A DNA stretch of 6,378 nt. Origin: JBDNIO01 sp041688215 (GTDB taxonomy: Bacteria > Pseudomonadota > Gammaproteobacteria > Nevskiales > Salinisphaeraceae). The stretch is from NCBI GenBank assembly GCA_041688215.1, contig JBDNIO010000003.1:1-6378 (forward strand), given 5' to 3'. The notes under the pieces were generated by a model that was not told the DNA's origin, made no database searches, and saw only the letters and a list, made by a program, of their open reading frames with translations. A program made the translations under genes and the position numbers. Of this stretch, positions 1 through 6,230 are shown piece after piece (positions within the stretch are counted from its first letter, which is position 1; each line of letters begins with the position of its first letter).

Positions 1-486
1 CAGCGGAATTCACGGGAAGAAAACGCCCAGATCAAACAGGGAGTGACGCCGGAACGCTTTAAAGAAAACCCCAACGTAGGACGCCAGAAAGATAGGCAAG
101 CCCGCTGGACGAAGAAAAACAACCAGAGCCGGTACGGCTACCAGAACCATATTACGGCTGATGTGAGGCACAAGATGGTGAGGAACTACGCCGTAACACC
201 TGCTCACGTACACGATTCCATATCGAGCATGGCGATAGACTACTGGCCAATCAGTAGGTAAATGCAGTTACACAGTTAGCGTTACAGACTCCGCAAATCC
301 AAAACCCGTGTACGCGTCGAGCACGTCTTCGGTTCCCAAGCCAACGAGCAGGCCGCTGGATTTATACGAACCATCGGGCTTGCGCGCGCCAGATGCAAGA
401 TCGGCCTGACGAATTTGGTCTACAACATGAGGCGAATGGTGACACTCTGCAGGCAAAGTGCGCCTGCCGGGATGACAACAGCCTAA
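1..486 (+). pseudogene. IS5-family transposase, internally deleted remnant (5' end outside window)
   Basis: Frame 1 is open from the first base and reads a typical IS5-group transposase mid-section: QRNSREEN, then a tract with RWTKKN, RYGYQNHI and the HVHDS motif ending near 219. It meets a stop at 259-261 and a second at 277-279. From about 286 the same frame resumes with the C-terminal transposase signature: RVRVEHVFGSQ, RTIGLARAR and LTNLVYNMRR, ending at TAA 484-486. In intact relatives roughly 50-60 residues lie between HDS and the RVRVEHVFG block, including the second catalytic Asp (usually in a DSAY-like context). Here only about 65 unrelated bases join them. The Glu of EHVFG remains, but the DDE triad is incomplete, so the element cannot encode an active enzyme. 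The N-terminus lies left of the window. Terminal inverted repeats were not identified. Family assignment is firm; the exact subgroup is not. Confidence 0.88.
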
Positions 487-715
487 AAAACCCGAAAACT
501 GCCCGAAACGGCTTTTATTTTTCGGCTTTTCGCCCAATTCGAGTCAAAAATTGATACGCACAGCCTGCGTCTGGGCAGGATTGGATTAGCTCAAATTTCA
601 GAAAACACAGCTAGGCCTGGGACAACAGTTAATAGAGGTGCCCTGAAAGTGCTGGAAGTTCGCAATCAACCGGAAGCACGGCGCCACTGACGCGCAAGAA
701 AACGAGATTAATTTG

Positions 716-1642
716 TCAGCTACCCGCACTGGCTGCGCCGCAATCATCCGCTGTTGCGCAGGCACTGCGGATGCCTGCGTCTTCCGGCTGCAGTGTACTG
801 TGGCTGATATTGAATTTATCGCTTAGCAAGTTTTGCAACCTCGGTAATACGTCCGCCCAGGCGCTGACCGAATTCAGGTCCACATGCGCGGCCAGCGCAT
901 AGTGTTTGGAAGACAGCGCCCAGATGTGCATATCGTGTACCGCGCGCACGCCCTGGACATTCGCCATGGCACCACCCACTTCCTGCGCATTCACATCGCG
1001 GGGCACGCCTTCCATGAGCACGCGTAGTACCTCGCGCATCAAGCGCCCCGCCGAGAATAGAATCAGCAGAGAAACGAACAGGGACAGTATCGGGTCGGCT
1101 GGCGTCCAGCCTGTAAAGAAAATAATGGTGCCCGCGGCCAGCGCGGCGACGGACCCCAGCAAATCGCCCATCACGTGCAGCAAGGCCCCGCGTACGTTCA
1201 TGGTCTGTTCGCCGCGCATCAGAATCCAGGCGACCAGAATGTTCACGACGAGGCCGATAAACGCGATCAGCATTACCGTGCCGCCGGCCACGGGTGCGGG
1301 CTCAAACAGGCGCTGCACTGCGGCGATCGACACCATTAACACTACGGCGAACATAAACAACACGTTCACCAGCGCGCCTAAAACTTCCGCGCGTTGCAGG
1401 CCGAATGAATGTTCACGCGTAGCCGGGCGCGTCGCCAGCCAGGCCGCGAACGCGCCTATGCCCAGCGAGGACGAATCAGTAATCATGTGGCCGGCGTCGG
1501 ACAACAGCGCTAGCGAACCCGCCCACAGTCCGCCGACAACCTCGACCGCCGCAAACGCGGCGGTGCAAATCAAGGCAAAAATCAGTACCTTGCCGCTGCC
1601 GTGACTGTGGTTATGGTCGTGGTTGTGGGTGTGTCCTGGCAT
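716..1642 (-). CDS. czcD: CzcD/ZitB-type cation diffusion facilitator (Zn/Cd/Co efflux)
   Basis: Inner-membrane antiporter of the CDF family that exports divalent cations, typically Zn2+ with Cd2+ or Co2+, in exchange for protons. The 308-residue length is normal. Residues 4-14 form a His-rich cytoplasmic head (HTHNHDHNHSH), common in this subfamily. Six membrane segments follow (roughly 19-41, 46-70, 89-111, 120-142, 152-178, 180-198). The paired HxxxD transport-site motifs are intact: H52-D56 in segment 2 (GHMITD) and H156-D160 in segment 5 (HVMGD). FGLQRAEVL after segment 2 and DPILS before segment 6 are also typical. The cytoplasmic C-terminal domain carries VHDMHIW (235-241) and HSTLQ (281-285). 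The tail has two cysteines (295, 301). The ATG lies one base after the arsR stop, with a strong AAGGAGG ribosome site (complement of 1652-1658) nine bases upstream and inside arsR, so translation is probably coupled. Exact metal range cannot be read. Confidence 0.93.
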   Translation of the reverse strand: MPGHTHNHDHNHSHGSGKVLIFALICTAAFAAVEVVGGLWAGSLALLSDAGHMITDSSSLGIGAFAAWLATRPATREHSFGLQRAEVLGALVNVLFMFAVVLMVSIAAVQRLFEPAPVAGGTVMLIAFIGLVVNILVAWILMRGEQTMNVRGALLHVMGDLLGSVAALAAGTIIFFTGWTPADPILSLFVSLLILFSAGRLMREVLRVLMEGVPRDVNAQEVGGAMANVQGVRAVHDMHIWALSSKHYALAAHVDLNSVSAWADVLPRLQNLLSDKFNISHSTLQPEDAGIRSACATADDCGAASAGS

Positions 1643-1643
1643 A

Positions 1644-1946
1644 TCAGGACGCCTCCTTGACGTGCTCGGTCATATCCCGCAATACGTCGCGCACGTGGTC
1701 ATCCGCGGCCAGGTAAAATACCTGCCTGCCACGTTTCTCGGCGCGCATGAGCCGCGCCGCTTTCAGCAGCCGCAAATGATGGCTGACCAACGATTGCGAA
1801 ATCCCCAGTTTTTCCGCCAGATCATGCACGTTCACTGGCACGTCGATAGCAGCGCATACCAGCCGCAAACGGTTGGGCTCGCCGAGCAGGTGAAAAACTT
1901 CGGCAAGCTCCGCCGCCTGATCGTTGTCTAAATCTATCCCAGACAT
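1644..1946 (-). CDS. ArsR/SmtB-family metal-sensing repressor
   Basis: Small winged-helix repressor that binds DNA without metal and releases it when metal binds. LLGEPNRLRL is the usual family opening, and SQSLVSHHLRLLKAARL is the recognition helix region. RGRQVFYLA forms the wing. The C-terminal helix reads DDHVRDVLRDMTEHVKEA. Counting from the upstream GTG, it gives D85-x-H87 and, eleven residues after that His, H98-x-x-E101. This is the same spacing as the alpha-5 site of SmtB (D104, H106, H117, E120) and close to CzrA, so a Zn-type sensor is inferred. The alpha-3 CxC motif of ArsR/CadC arsenic or cadmium sensors is absent; the only Cys is C34. The start is uncertain: ATG at 1946 (AAGTGA a few bases upstream) is preferred over the in-frame GTG at 1955, which adds three residues. 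It leads a two-gene operon with the CDF exporter. Confidence 0.92.
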   Translation of the reverse strand: MSGIDLDNDQAAELAEVFHLLGEPNRLRLVCAAIDVPVNVHDLAEKLGISQSLVSHHLRLLKAARLMRAEKRGRQVFYLAADDHVRDVLRDMTEHVKEAS

Positions 1947-1967
1947 ATTGTTCACTTGTGAATATGT
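1943..1967. promoter_or_regulatory. Putative ArsR/SmtB operator over the arsR start
   Basis: Two overlapping dyads are visible. ACATATT (1943-1949) and AATATGT (1961-1967) are perfect 7-bp inverted arms around an 11-base centre. TTCAC (1951-1955) and GTGAA (1958-1962) are perfect 5-bp arms around TT. A/T-rich dyads with a TTCA/TGAA core are the known operator style of SmtB/CzrA relatives. The site overlaps the first codons of arsR and would also lie just upstream of a promoter for the divergent permease, so one site could control both directions. Binding is inferred. Confidence 0.6.
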
Positions 1968-1986
1968 ATTTATATGTTAGCATAAT
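1956..1986 (+). promoter_or_regulatory. Candidate divergent promoter for the permease
   Basis: TTGTGA (1956-1961) and CATAAT (1981-1986) form a -35/-10 pair with a long 19-base spacer. The -35 lies within the operator dyads, which would let the ArsR-family repressor block it. The match is modest. The transcript would carry a leader of about 85 bases before the ATG at 2077. Confidence 0.25.
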
Positions 1987-1998
1987 ATGAGCTGACTA
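1969..1998 (-). promoter_or_regulatory. Candidate sigma-70 promoter for arsR-czcD
   Basis: Read on the minus strand, TAGTCA (1998-1993, 4 of 6 matches to the -35 consensus) is followed after 18 bases by TATAAA (1974-1969) as a -10. Transcription would begin near 1962, inside the dyad operator, giving a very short leader. The region is A/T-rich, so chance matches are likely and this is only a candidate. Confidence 0.3.
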
Positions 1999-2076
1999 CA
2001 AGGACAGTTTTATTGTCGTTTGCGGAACGTGCCATGTCCGCCTGACGCGTACCTATTTCTGTAAAAGCAGGCATAT

Positions 2077-2390
2077 ATGGAACCCATCGAATTACTGGGC
2101 AATACGCTTTACGCCATCGTCGGCATGAGCTGGAAAATACTCTGGGCGCTGGTGCTAGGCTTTGCGATTTCAGGCGCCATTCAGGCGTTCGTGCCCAAGC
2201 ATAAAATGGCTCAGGTCATGGGCGACGCGAGCGCGAAATCCCTTAGGAAGAGCGCCGTTCTTTGGCGCTATCAGTTCGTCCTGTTCTTACGCGGCGGCCG
2301 CCATGAGCCGCAGTGTGTTCCTGCGCGGCGCGCACATTATCCCGGCGCTGGCGTTTATGGTTGCGGCCACCAATCTGGTGATCGAACTTG
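2077..2390 (+). pseudogene. PF03773 (DUF318/ArsP_1-like) permease, 5' part with two frame-breaking deletions
   Basis: N-terminal half of a multi-pass membrane permease of the broad YraQ/ArsP/SO_0444 group. The ATG at 2077 follows a weak AGCAGG. Frame 1 encodes the first membrane segment (ILWALVLGFAISGAIQAF) and the KHKMAQVMG loop up to about 2256. From 2258 the family signature FFGAISSSCSYAAAAMSRS continues in frame 2. Relatives carry one more residue at the junction (A-x-F-F-G), so two bases appear to be missing at 2257. Frame 2 then gives FMVAATNLVIEL up to 2389. Relatives have about eight further residues (pattern GxxLWxLL) before GWQF, but here only one base separates the two, so about 23 bases are missing at 2390. 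Together the lesions remove 25 bases and would restore a protein of about 373 residues, normal for the family. The substrate is unknown; the divergent metal-sensor context suggests a metal or metalloid. Confidence 0.78.
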
Positions 2391-3173
2391 GGCTGGCAGT
2401 TCGTGGTTGCCGAGTTCGCTGGCGGGTTATTGCTGATCACAATTATGGCGCTGCTGATGCGCACGTTCGGGCCGATCAGGGATTTCAACGAAGTGCGTGA
2501 ACGCGAACAGGCACAGGATTCTGACGACAGTGAAATGCCCAGTATTACTACCCTTGATGGCTGGCGCGTGGCGGCCAACCGCTTCAAGATGGACTGGAGC
2601 ATGATCTGGAAAGACGTCGCCATCGGCGTCACCGTCGCCGGTATTTTAATGGTGTGGGTGCCGGACAGTTTCTGGCAGACGCTGTTTCTGGCAAACGATT
2701 CCGGCGCCCCCGGCTGGCTGCAAATCATAGAAAACGCGTTCGTCGGCCCGCTGGTTGCGATGTTCAGTTTCGTGTGCTCGGTCGGCAATATCCCGCTGGC
2801 GGCAGTGCTATTTAACAGCGAAATAAGTTTTGGCGGCGCGCTGGCGTTTATCTATGGCGACCTGATCGTCATCCCCATGATTCTGGTGTACCGAAAATAC
2901 TACGGCTGGAAACTGACACTGTGGGTTGCCGGCGTTCTCTACATTGCCATGGTAATCACCGGCATTGTGATGGAACTGGTATTTCAGAGCTTGGGGCTAA
3001 TTCCGCAAGGCCAGCTGCAGGCGGTTGGCCAGATGGAATTCTTCACCCTCGATTACACGCTATGGCTGAACCTGATTTTCGTAATCGTCGGTGCGGTCCT
3101 GTTCTGTTCTGGCTGGCGCGTGGCGCGCCGGACACCGGCGGGCATTGCTGCGAGCATGATCACTAATGCTTAG
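2388..3173 (+). pseudogene. PF03773 (DUF318/ArsP_1-like) permease, 3' part with an intact reading frame
   Basis: Continuation of the broken permease in frame 3. It opens at GWQFVVAEFAGG, then has a membrane segment, a hydrophilic acidic cytoplasmic loop (EREQAQDSDDSE) and the second half of the transporter. Recognisable family blocks are FKMDWSMIWKDV, the conserved SVGNIPLAAVLFNSE followed by SFGGALAF, and YRKYYGWK. Two more membrane segments lie near the C-terminus, the last in LNLIFVIVGAVLFC. No lesion is seen over 262 codons. Either the damage upstream is recent, or this half is still made from the TTG at 2388 or an internal start; no good ribosome site supports that. It ends at TAG 3171-3173, six bases from the convergent channel gene's stop. 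An intact copy would act in the inner membrane as an exporter or permease. The function is inferred from family only. Confidence 0.8.
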
Positions 3174-3179
3174 GGGTGC

Positions 3180-4019
3180 TTAGCGCGCCGAGCTAATATC
3201 TTCCTGTATCTGCAAGCGCCTGCGGGGCAGACATGCGCCCTGGTCCACGGACTGTAACCAGGCCACCAGTTGTTCGCGCATGCGGCAGTGCAAGCGCCAC
3301 GCGGCATCTGCGTCAACCGCAGGACATAGAGCCCGTATCTGCATGCTGGTTTCTGTGAGATTCACCACCTGCATATTGGGTTCAAGTTCGCCGCTGTAAT
3401 CCCTGTCTGCGCGCAGGAGTTCAGCGTATTTATTGCGTAATCTGGATACGTCTGTCGCGTAGTCCGCATACAGATAAACCGGCGCCACCAGGTGCTCGCG
3501 CGTTTTCGACCAGTTTTCCAGCGGCTCCTGCAGCAGGCGTTTCAGTGGCACGATCAGGCGCCGCTGATCCCAGGTCCGGATGGTCAGGTAGGTATAGGTA
3601 ATCTGCTCGACATAACCCCATTCACCATCAAAGCGCACGTTGTCACCGATGTTTACCAACTGGGTCAGTGCGATCTGCACCCCGGCCATGATATTGCCCA
3701 GCACGGTATCCGCGGAGATGCTCAGAATAAGGCTCAGAGCGCCCGCCGAGGCCAGCAACGACACGCCGACGGTTTCAAACAGCTCGATCTGGCTAAGCCC
3801 GATGCCCACTCCGAGCAGCAAGGCTACAAACAGCAGTACCCGCCGGGCTACCGACACCTGCGTCAAAAGCCGACGGATGCGCGGCCCATCGGCGTCCTCG
3901 ATCTCATGCACATATTGCTTGCGCAGGTGTTCTGAAAAGAACGTAACCACACTGATAGCAGCCCAGGTACCTGCGGCTACGGTCAGCAGGCTCAGGGTGG
4001 GTCTCAGAAAGCTGGCGAA
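3180..4019 (-). pseudogene. MscS-family mechanosensitive channel, C-terminal (pore and vestibule) part after a frameshift
   Basis: Channel half of an MscS-like protein. After the frameshift it reads FASFLRPTLSLL, a membrane segment (TVAAGTWAAISVV), a basic linker (EIEDADGPRIRRLL) and another segment (RRVLLFVALLLGVGIGL). The pore helix and MscS core follow: VSLLASAGALSLIL, then LGNIMAGVQIALT, NIGDNV, GEWGYVEQITYTYLTIRTWD and RRLIVPLKRL. These are strong MscS beta-domain signatures. The C-terminal alpha/beta cytoplasmic domain ends at TAA 3180-3182. This reading frame is open back to a stop just upstream of the shift point, and its first start-like codon is a GTG at 3950 inside a membrane segment, so it is unlikely to be translated alone as a working protein. 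The protein would sit in the inner membrane and open under membrane tension. Confidence 0.85.
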
Positions 4020-4887
4020 CGGGCCCGCTTAATGACAGCAACAGCGAGGAGGAGAGCGAAAACAGCGACAAGCCGATAAGCGTCGCCAGTGGGCCGGAAA
4101 GCGCCTGCGCCAGGCCGGTACTCAGCCCGCCGCGGCGGCGACGCAGTGCTCTCAGGGCCAGTTTTTGCAACCCCCAGCCCAGGGCCAGGCTTAATGCTGC
4201 AAACACTGCGAGCGTGGCCCACTCCCACAGCGGCACGTTTCCGGCGAGGCGTATTTTCGCCCAACCGGGTAGGCGACGGTCGAGGATGCTGGGACCATAT
4301 TCCACGTACAGCGCCGGAATGTTCTCCACCGTCTGCGCGGAAATTACCCACACCGGGGGCTGCCCGCCTGCGCGCACCCGCGCCAGCCGCAGGCTGACAT
4401 TACGTTGACCGAGCGCTATTGAACCTACAGCGATCGAACGCCGCGGCTGCAGGGCAGCGCGATTGTTGCCGGCAAGCTGCATATCGACCTGCGCCGCGGG
4501 GGTATCCGGAACATTGTCCCATTCAATCCAGAGCGCCTGCTGCACAATGGAATACAGTTTGCGCGCCAGCTCGGGCGCGCGCTCAGCCCGTTGCGCCTGC
4601 GGGATGAGGTTGAAGTTCAGGGAATGGGCCGCGCGCGTAAATTTTTGCTCGCGGCTGGAGAGTATGAAGTTTTCCAGCGCCGACTGCGGCGTCTGTAAAT
4701 TGACTGGCGTATCCGGTGGCGCCAGGCCCTGATTCAGATGTTCGACCTGATAATAAGCCGAATTGAAAACGCCCTCCTGCGATTCGCCTGCAGCGAATCC
4801 CGCTAAGGCAAAAAACAGCAAAAAACCGGTTACAGAGACGCGGCTATACCGCCAGAGTGAATGTTGGAGTCCAGTCATGGGCGTCAC
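4020..4887 (-). pseudogene. MscS-family mechanosensitive channel, N-terminal (signal peptide, periplasmic domain, first TM helices) part
   Basis: N-terminal part of the same gene. The start is GTG at 4887 or, more likely, the in-frame ATG at 4878; neither has a clear ribosome site. A signal-peptide-like core (VTGFLLFFALAGFAAG, residues 19-34) is followed by a roughly 180-residue periplasmic domain. Two membrane segments follow (about 218-247 and 263-287). At codons 288-290 (4026-4018, GGG CCC GTT) the frame drifts into unrelated sequence, while the expected channel sequence continues one frame over. One extra base in the GGGCCC run explains this: total length 4887-3180 is 1708 bases, one more than a multiple of three. 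The repaired protein is about 568 residues, normal for MscS relatives with a large N-terminal extension. It lies 44-53 bases after the FTR1 stop, so it is probably the third gene of the iron operon. True mutation or sequencing error cannot be told apart. Confidence 0.8.
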
Positions 4888-4931
4888 ATGATACGGGAGT
4901 CGCCACGGGCAACACCAACGCGTTCGTGGCT

Positions 4932-5774
4932 TCAGCCGGCGTCGATCACGGTGGCTGCGCGCTGCTGCCTGCGACTGACCCGGCGCATCATCATGGCGTT
5001 GACCCCAATGACCAGCACGTAGGCCAGCAGCTGCAACAGGTCTGGGCTATCGGTGTAGCCCACCAGGGTGTGCAGCAGACTTCCGGGAATACCGTGTTCG
5101 GCCAACAAGCCGCTGCTGTTCCATAGCGGCACGGCCAGCCCATGCGTAGTCAGATAGCCCGCCTGTTGAATCAGCAGCATCGCCTGCGCAGCCATGCCGG
5201 CGGCCAAGAGGGTAATCATCGCTGTGGTTACCGCAAACAAATGCCGCATCGGAATCCGCAACAGACCCAGATACATGAGCATGGCCATGGCCGCCCCGCC
5301 CGCAATGCCGAGCGCGCCGCCGGAGAGCATGCCGGCCACACTCGAACCGCCACCGGCGGCAATACCGTAAAGAAACAGCACGACCTCCACGCCTTCACGC
5401 AGCACGGCAACGCCCACAACAATGGCCAACGCGGCCAGTGACTGACCACCCTGCATAACCGCCTCGCCCACGTTGCGCATGCGCTGGGCGATTTCACGCC
5501 CGTGCACCGCCATCCACGCGTTGTGCCAGGTGAGCATGGCTACAGCGACCAAGAGAATGCCCGCGTTGAAGAATTCCTGACCGGTGCCGGCAAACAGGCC
5601 GCCTATCTCACCCGCGAACAACGCCACCAGGCAGGCGCCGATTACGCCACCGGCGACCCCACCAGCCAGCCAGCGCCCGCGTCCGGGTACGCCACGGGTT
5701 GCTGCCAGCACAATGCCGACCACCAGGCCGACTTCGATGACTTCACGGAAAACAATAAGCAACGTGGCAAGCAT
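4932..5774 (-). CDS. FTR1-family iron permease (EfeU/FtrC-like)
   Basis: Inner-membrane iron permease of the OFeT/FTR1 family, importing iron after or together with its oxidation. Length is 280 residues with seven likely membrane helices, as in EfeU. Both REXXE iron-binding motifs are intact: R10-E14 (REVIE, helix 1) and R126-E130 (REGVE, helix 4). These are the hallmark of the family and are needed for iron transport in yeast Ftr1 and E. coli EfeU. The C-terminal tail is short and basic (RRVSRRQQR). The ATG at 5774 lies three bases after the stop of the cupredoxin gene (5778), so the two genes are almost certainly co-transcribed and probably translationally coupled; the ribosome site is weak (GAG near 5784). 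Pairing with a periplasmic cupredoxin matches EfeUO and FtrBC-type systems. No EfeB or P19 partner lies in the window, so the exact subtype is open. Confidence 0.93.
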   Translation of the reverse strand: MLATLLIVFREVIEVGLVVGIVLAATRGVPGRGRWLAGGVAGGVIGACLVALFAGEIGGLFAGTGQEFFNAGILLVAVAMLTWHNAWMAVHGREIAQRMRNVGEAVMQGGQSLAALAIVVGVAVLREGVEVVLFLYGIAAGGGSSVAGMLSGGALGIAGGAAMAMLMYLGLLRIPMRHLFAVTTAMITLLAAGMAAQAMLLIQQAGYLTTHGLAVPLWNSSGLLAEHGIPGSLLHTLVGYTDSPDLLQLLAYVLVIGVNAMMMRRVSRRQQRAATVIDAG

Positions 5775-5777
5775 GAG

Positions 5778-6131
5778 CTACTCGGCAATAACCACGCCCT
5801 GCGCGGTGTCTGCGTGAAATTCACCGATGAATATGTAGCTGCCCGGCGCCAAGGGACGCAGGTGTACCTTAGCGTCGTTGTGGCCGGTGATGATTTTTTC
5901 CACTTTCAGATCCGGCGAATCGAACTCCTCGACGCCATCGTCGCTGTTATGGATATTTAGCACGGCGGGCTGGCCGCTTTTTACATGGATCTCGGCAGGA
6001 AAGAACTGGTGATTCTTAATCGTCAGATCGATGGCCTGCGCTTCAGTGGCCGCAAACAGAATGCCTGGCGCTACAAAAGCCGCCACAACAACCGGGGCAA
6101 GCAAACAACGAGTTAGTATTTTCTGCGGCAT
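5778..6131 (-). CDS. Secreted cupredoxin-like protein (Cupredoxin_1), partner of FTR1
   Basis: Small periplasmic protein of 117 residues. Residues 1-28 are a signal peptide (basic KILTR, then a hydrophobic core LLAPVVVAAFVAPGILF and AATEAQA), with cleavage likely at A28 or A33. The mature part is a single cupredoxin domain: IDLTIKNHQFFPAEIHV, VLNIHNSDDGVEEFDSPDL, then LAPGSYIFIGEFHADTAQG. This pattern (EEF...SPDL, GEFH.DTA.G) is the one seen in cupredoxins next to FTR1 permeases, such as FtrB-like and EfeO N-terminal domains. The mature chain has no cysteine, so a classical type 1 copper centre is not possible; the binding site, if any, would rest on Glu, Asp, His and main-chain ligands. The inferred role is handing over or oxidising Fe(II) for the permease encoded three bases downstream. 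A good ribosome site, AGAGG (complement of 6141-6145), lies nine bases before the ATG. Confidence 0.88.
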   Translation of the reverse strand: MPQKILTRCLLAPVVVAAFVAPGILFAATEAQAIDLTIKNHQFFPAEIHVKSGQPAVLNIHNSDDGVEEFDSPDLKVEKIITGHNDAKVHLRPLAPGSYIFIGEFHADTAQGVVIAE

Positions 6132-6211
6132 TTTTTCGTTCCTCTATCTGCAATCGCGAATATGGAGACCATTCATGATCGGACAAGAATACATGCCACG
6201 TTAATGCCAAT

Positions 6212-6230
6212 GCAAATCGTTATCATTCAG
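6212..6230 (-). promoter_or_regulatory. Putative Fur box upstream of the cupredoxin-FTR1 operon
   Basis: On the minus strand these 19 bases contain AATGATAACGATT, and by eye match the 19-bp Fur consensus at 12 positions. The site lies about 80 bases before the ATG of the cupredoxin gene, where a promoter is expected. Candidate promoter hexamers nearby are weak. Fur control of an FTR1 operon is biologically expected, but binding is inferred. Confidence 0.5.

Noticed and set aside
644..675. Inverted repeat GTGCT...AGCAC downstream of the CDF gene as a terminator
   Set aside because: The stem is five pairs with a loop of about twenty bases and no T-run on the transcript side.
487..690. Open frame continuing after the transposase stop, in the same frame, for about 66 codons
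   Set aside because: No good start with a ribosome site and no family resemblance; transposases of this group normally end near the stop at 484-486.
906..1604. Long + strand open frame (232 codons) opposite the CDF exporter
   Set aside because: It is antisense to a gene with intact family motifs, and its protein is low-complexity and unlike any family recognised.
2022..2041. Hairpin GCGGA...TCCGC upstream of the permease as a riboswitch or attenuator
   Set aside because: Only five base pairs with a ten-base loop, no U-tract, and no known riboswitch elements nearby.
2243..2788. Minus-strand open frame of 181 codons across the permease
   Set aside because: The + strand carries the recognisable permease blocks over the same stretch; the minus-strand protein shows no domain.
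4017..4030. Programmed ribosomal frameshift in the channel gene
   Set aside because: GGGCCCG is not a known slippery heptamer, and MscS genes are not known to use recoding; mutation or base-call error is simpler.
3492..4032. Two + strand open frames opposite the MscS channel
   Set aside because: Shadows of the channel gene; no recognisable family features or ribosome sites.
5502..5960. + strand open frame of 152 codons opposite the FTR1/cupredoxin junction
   Set aside because: It covers parts of two genes with clear motifs on the other strand; its composition looks like reverse-strand noise.
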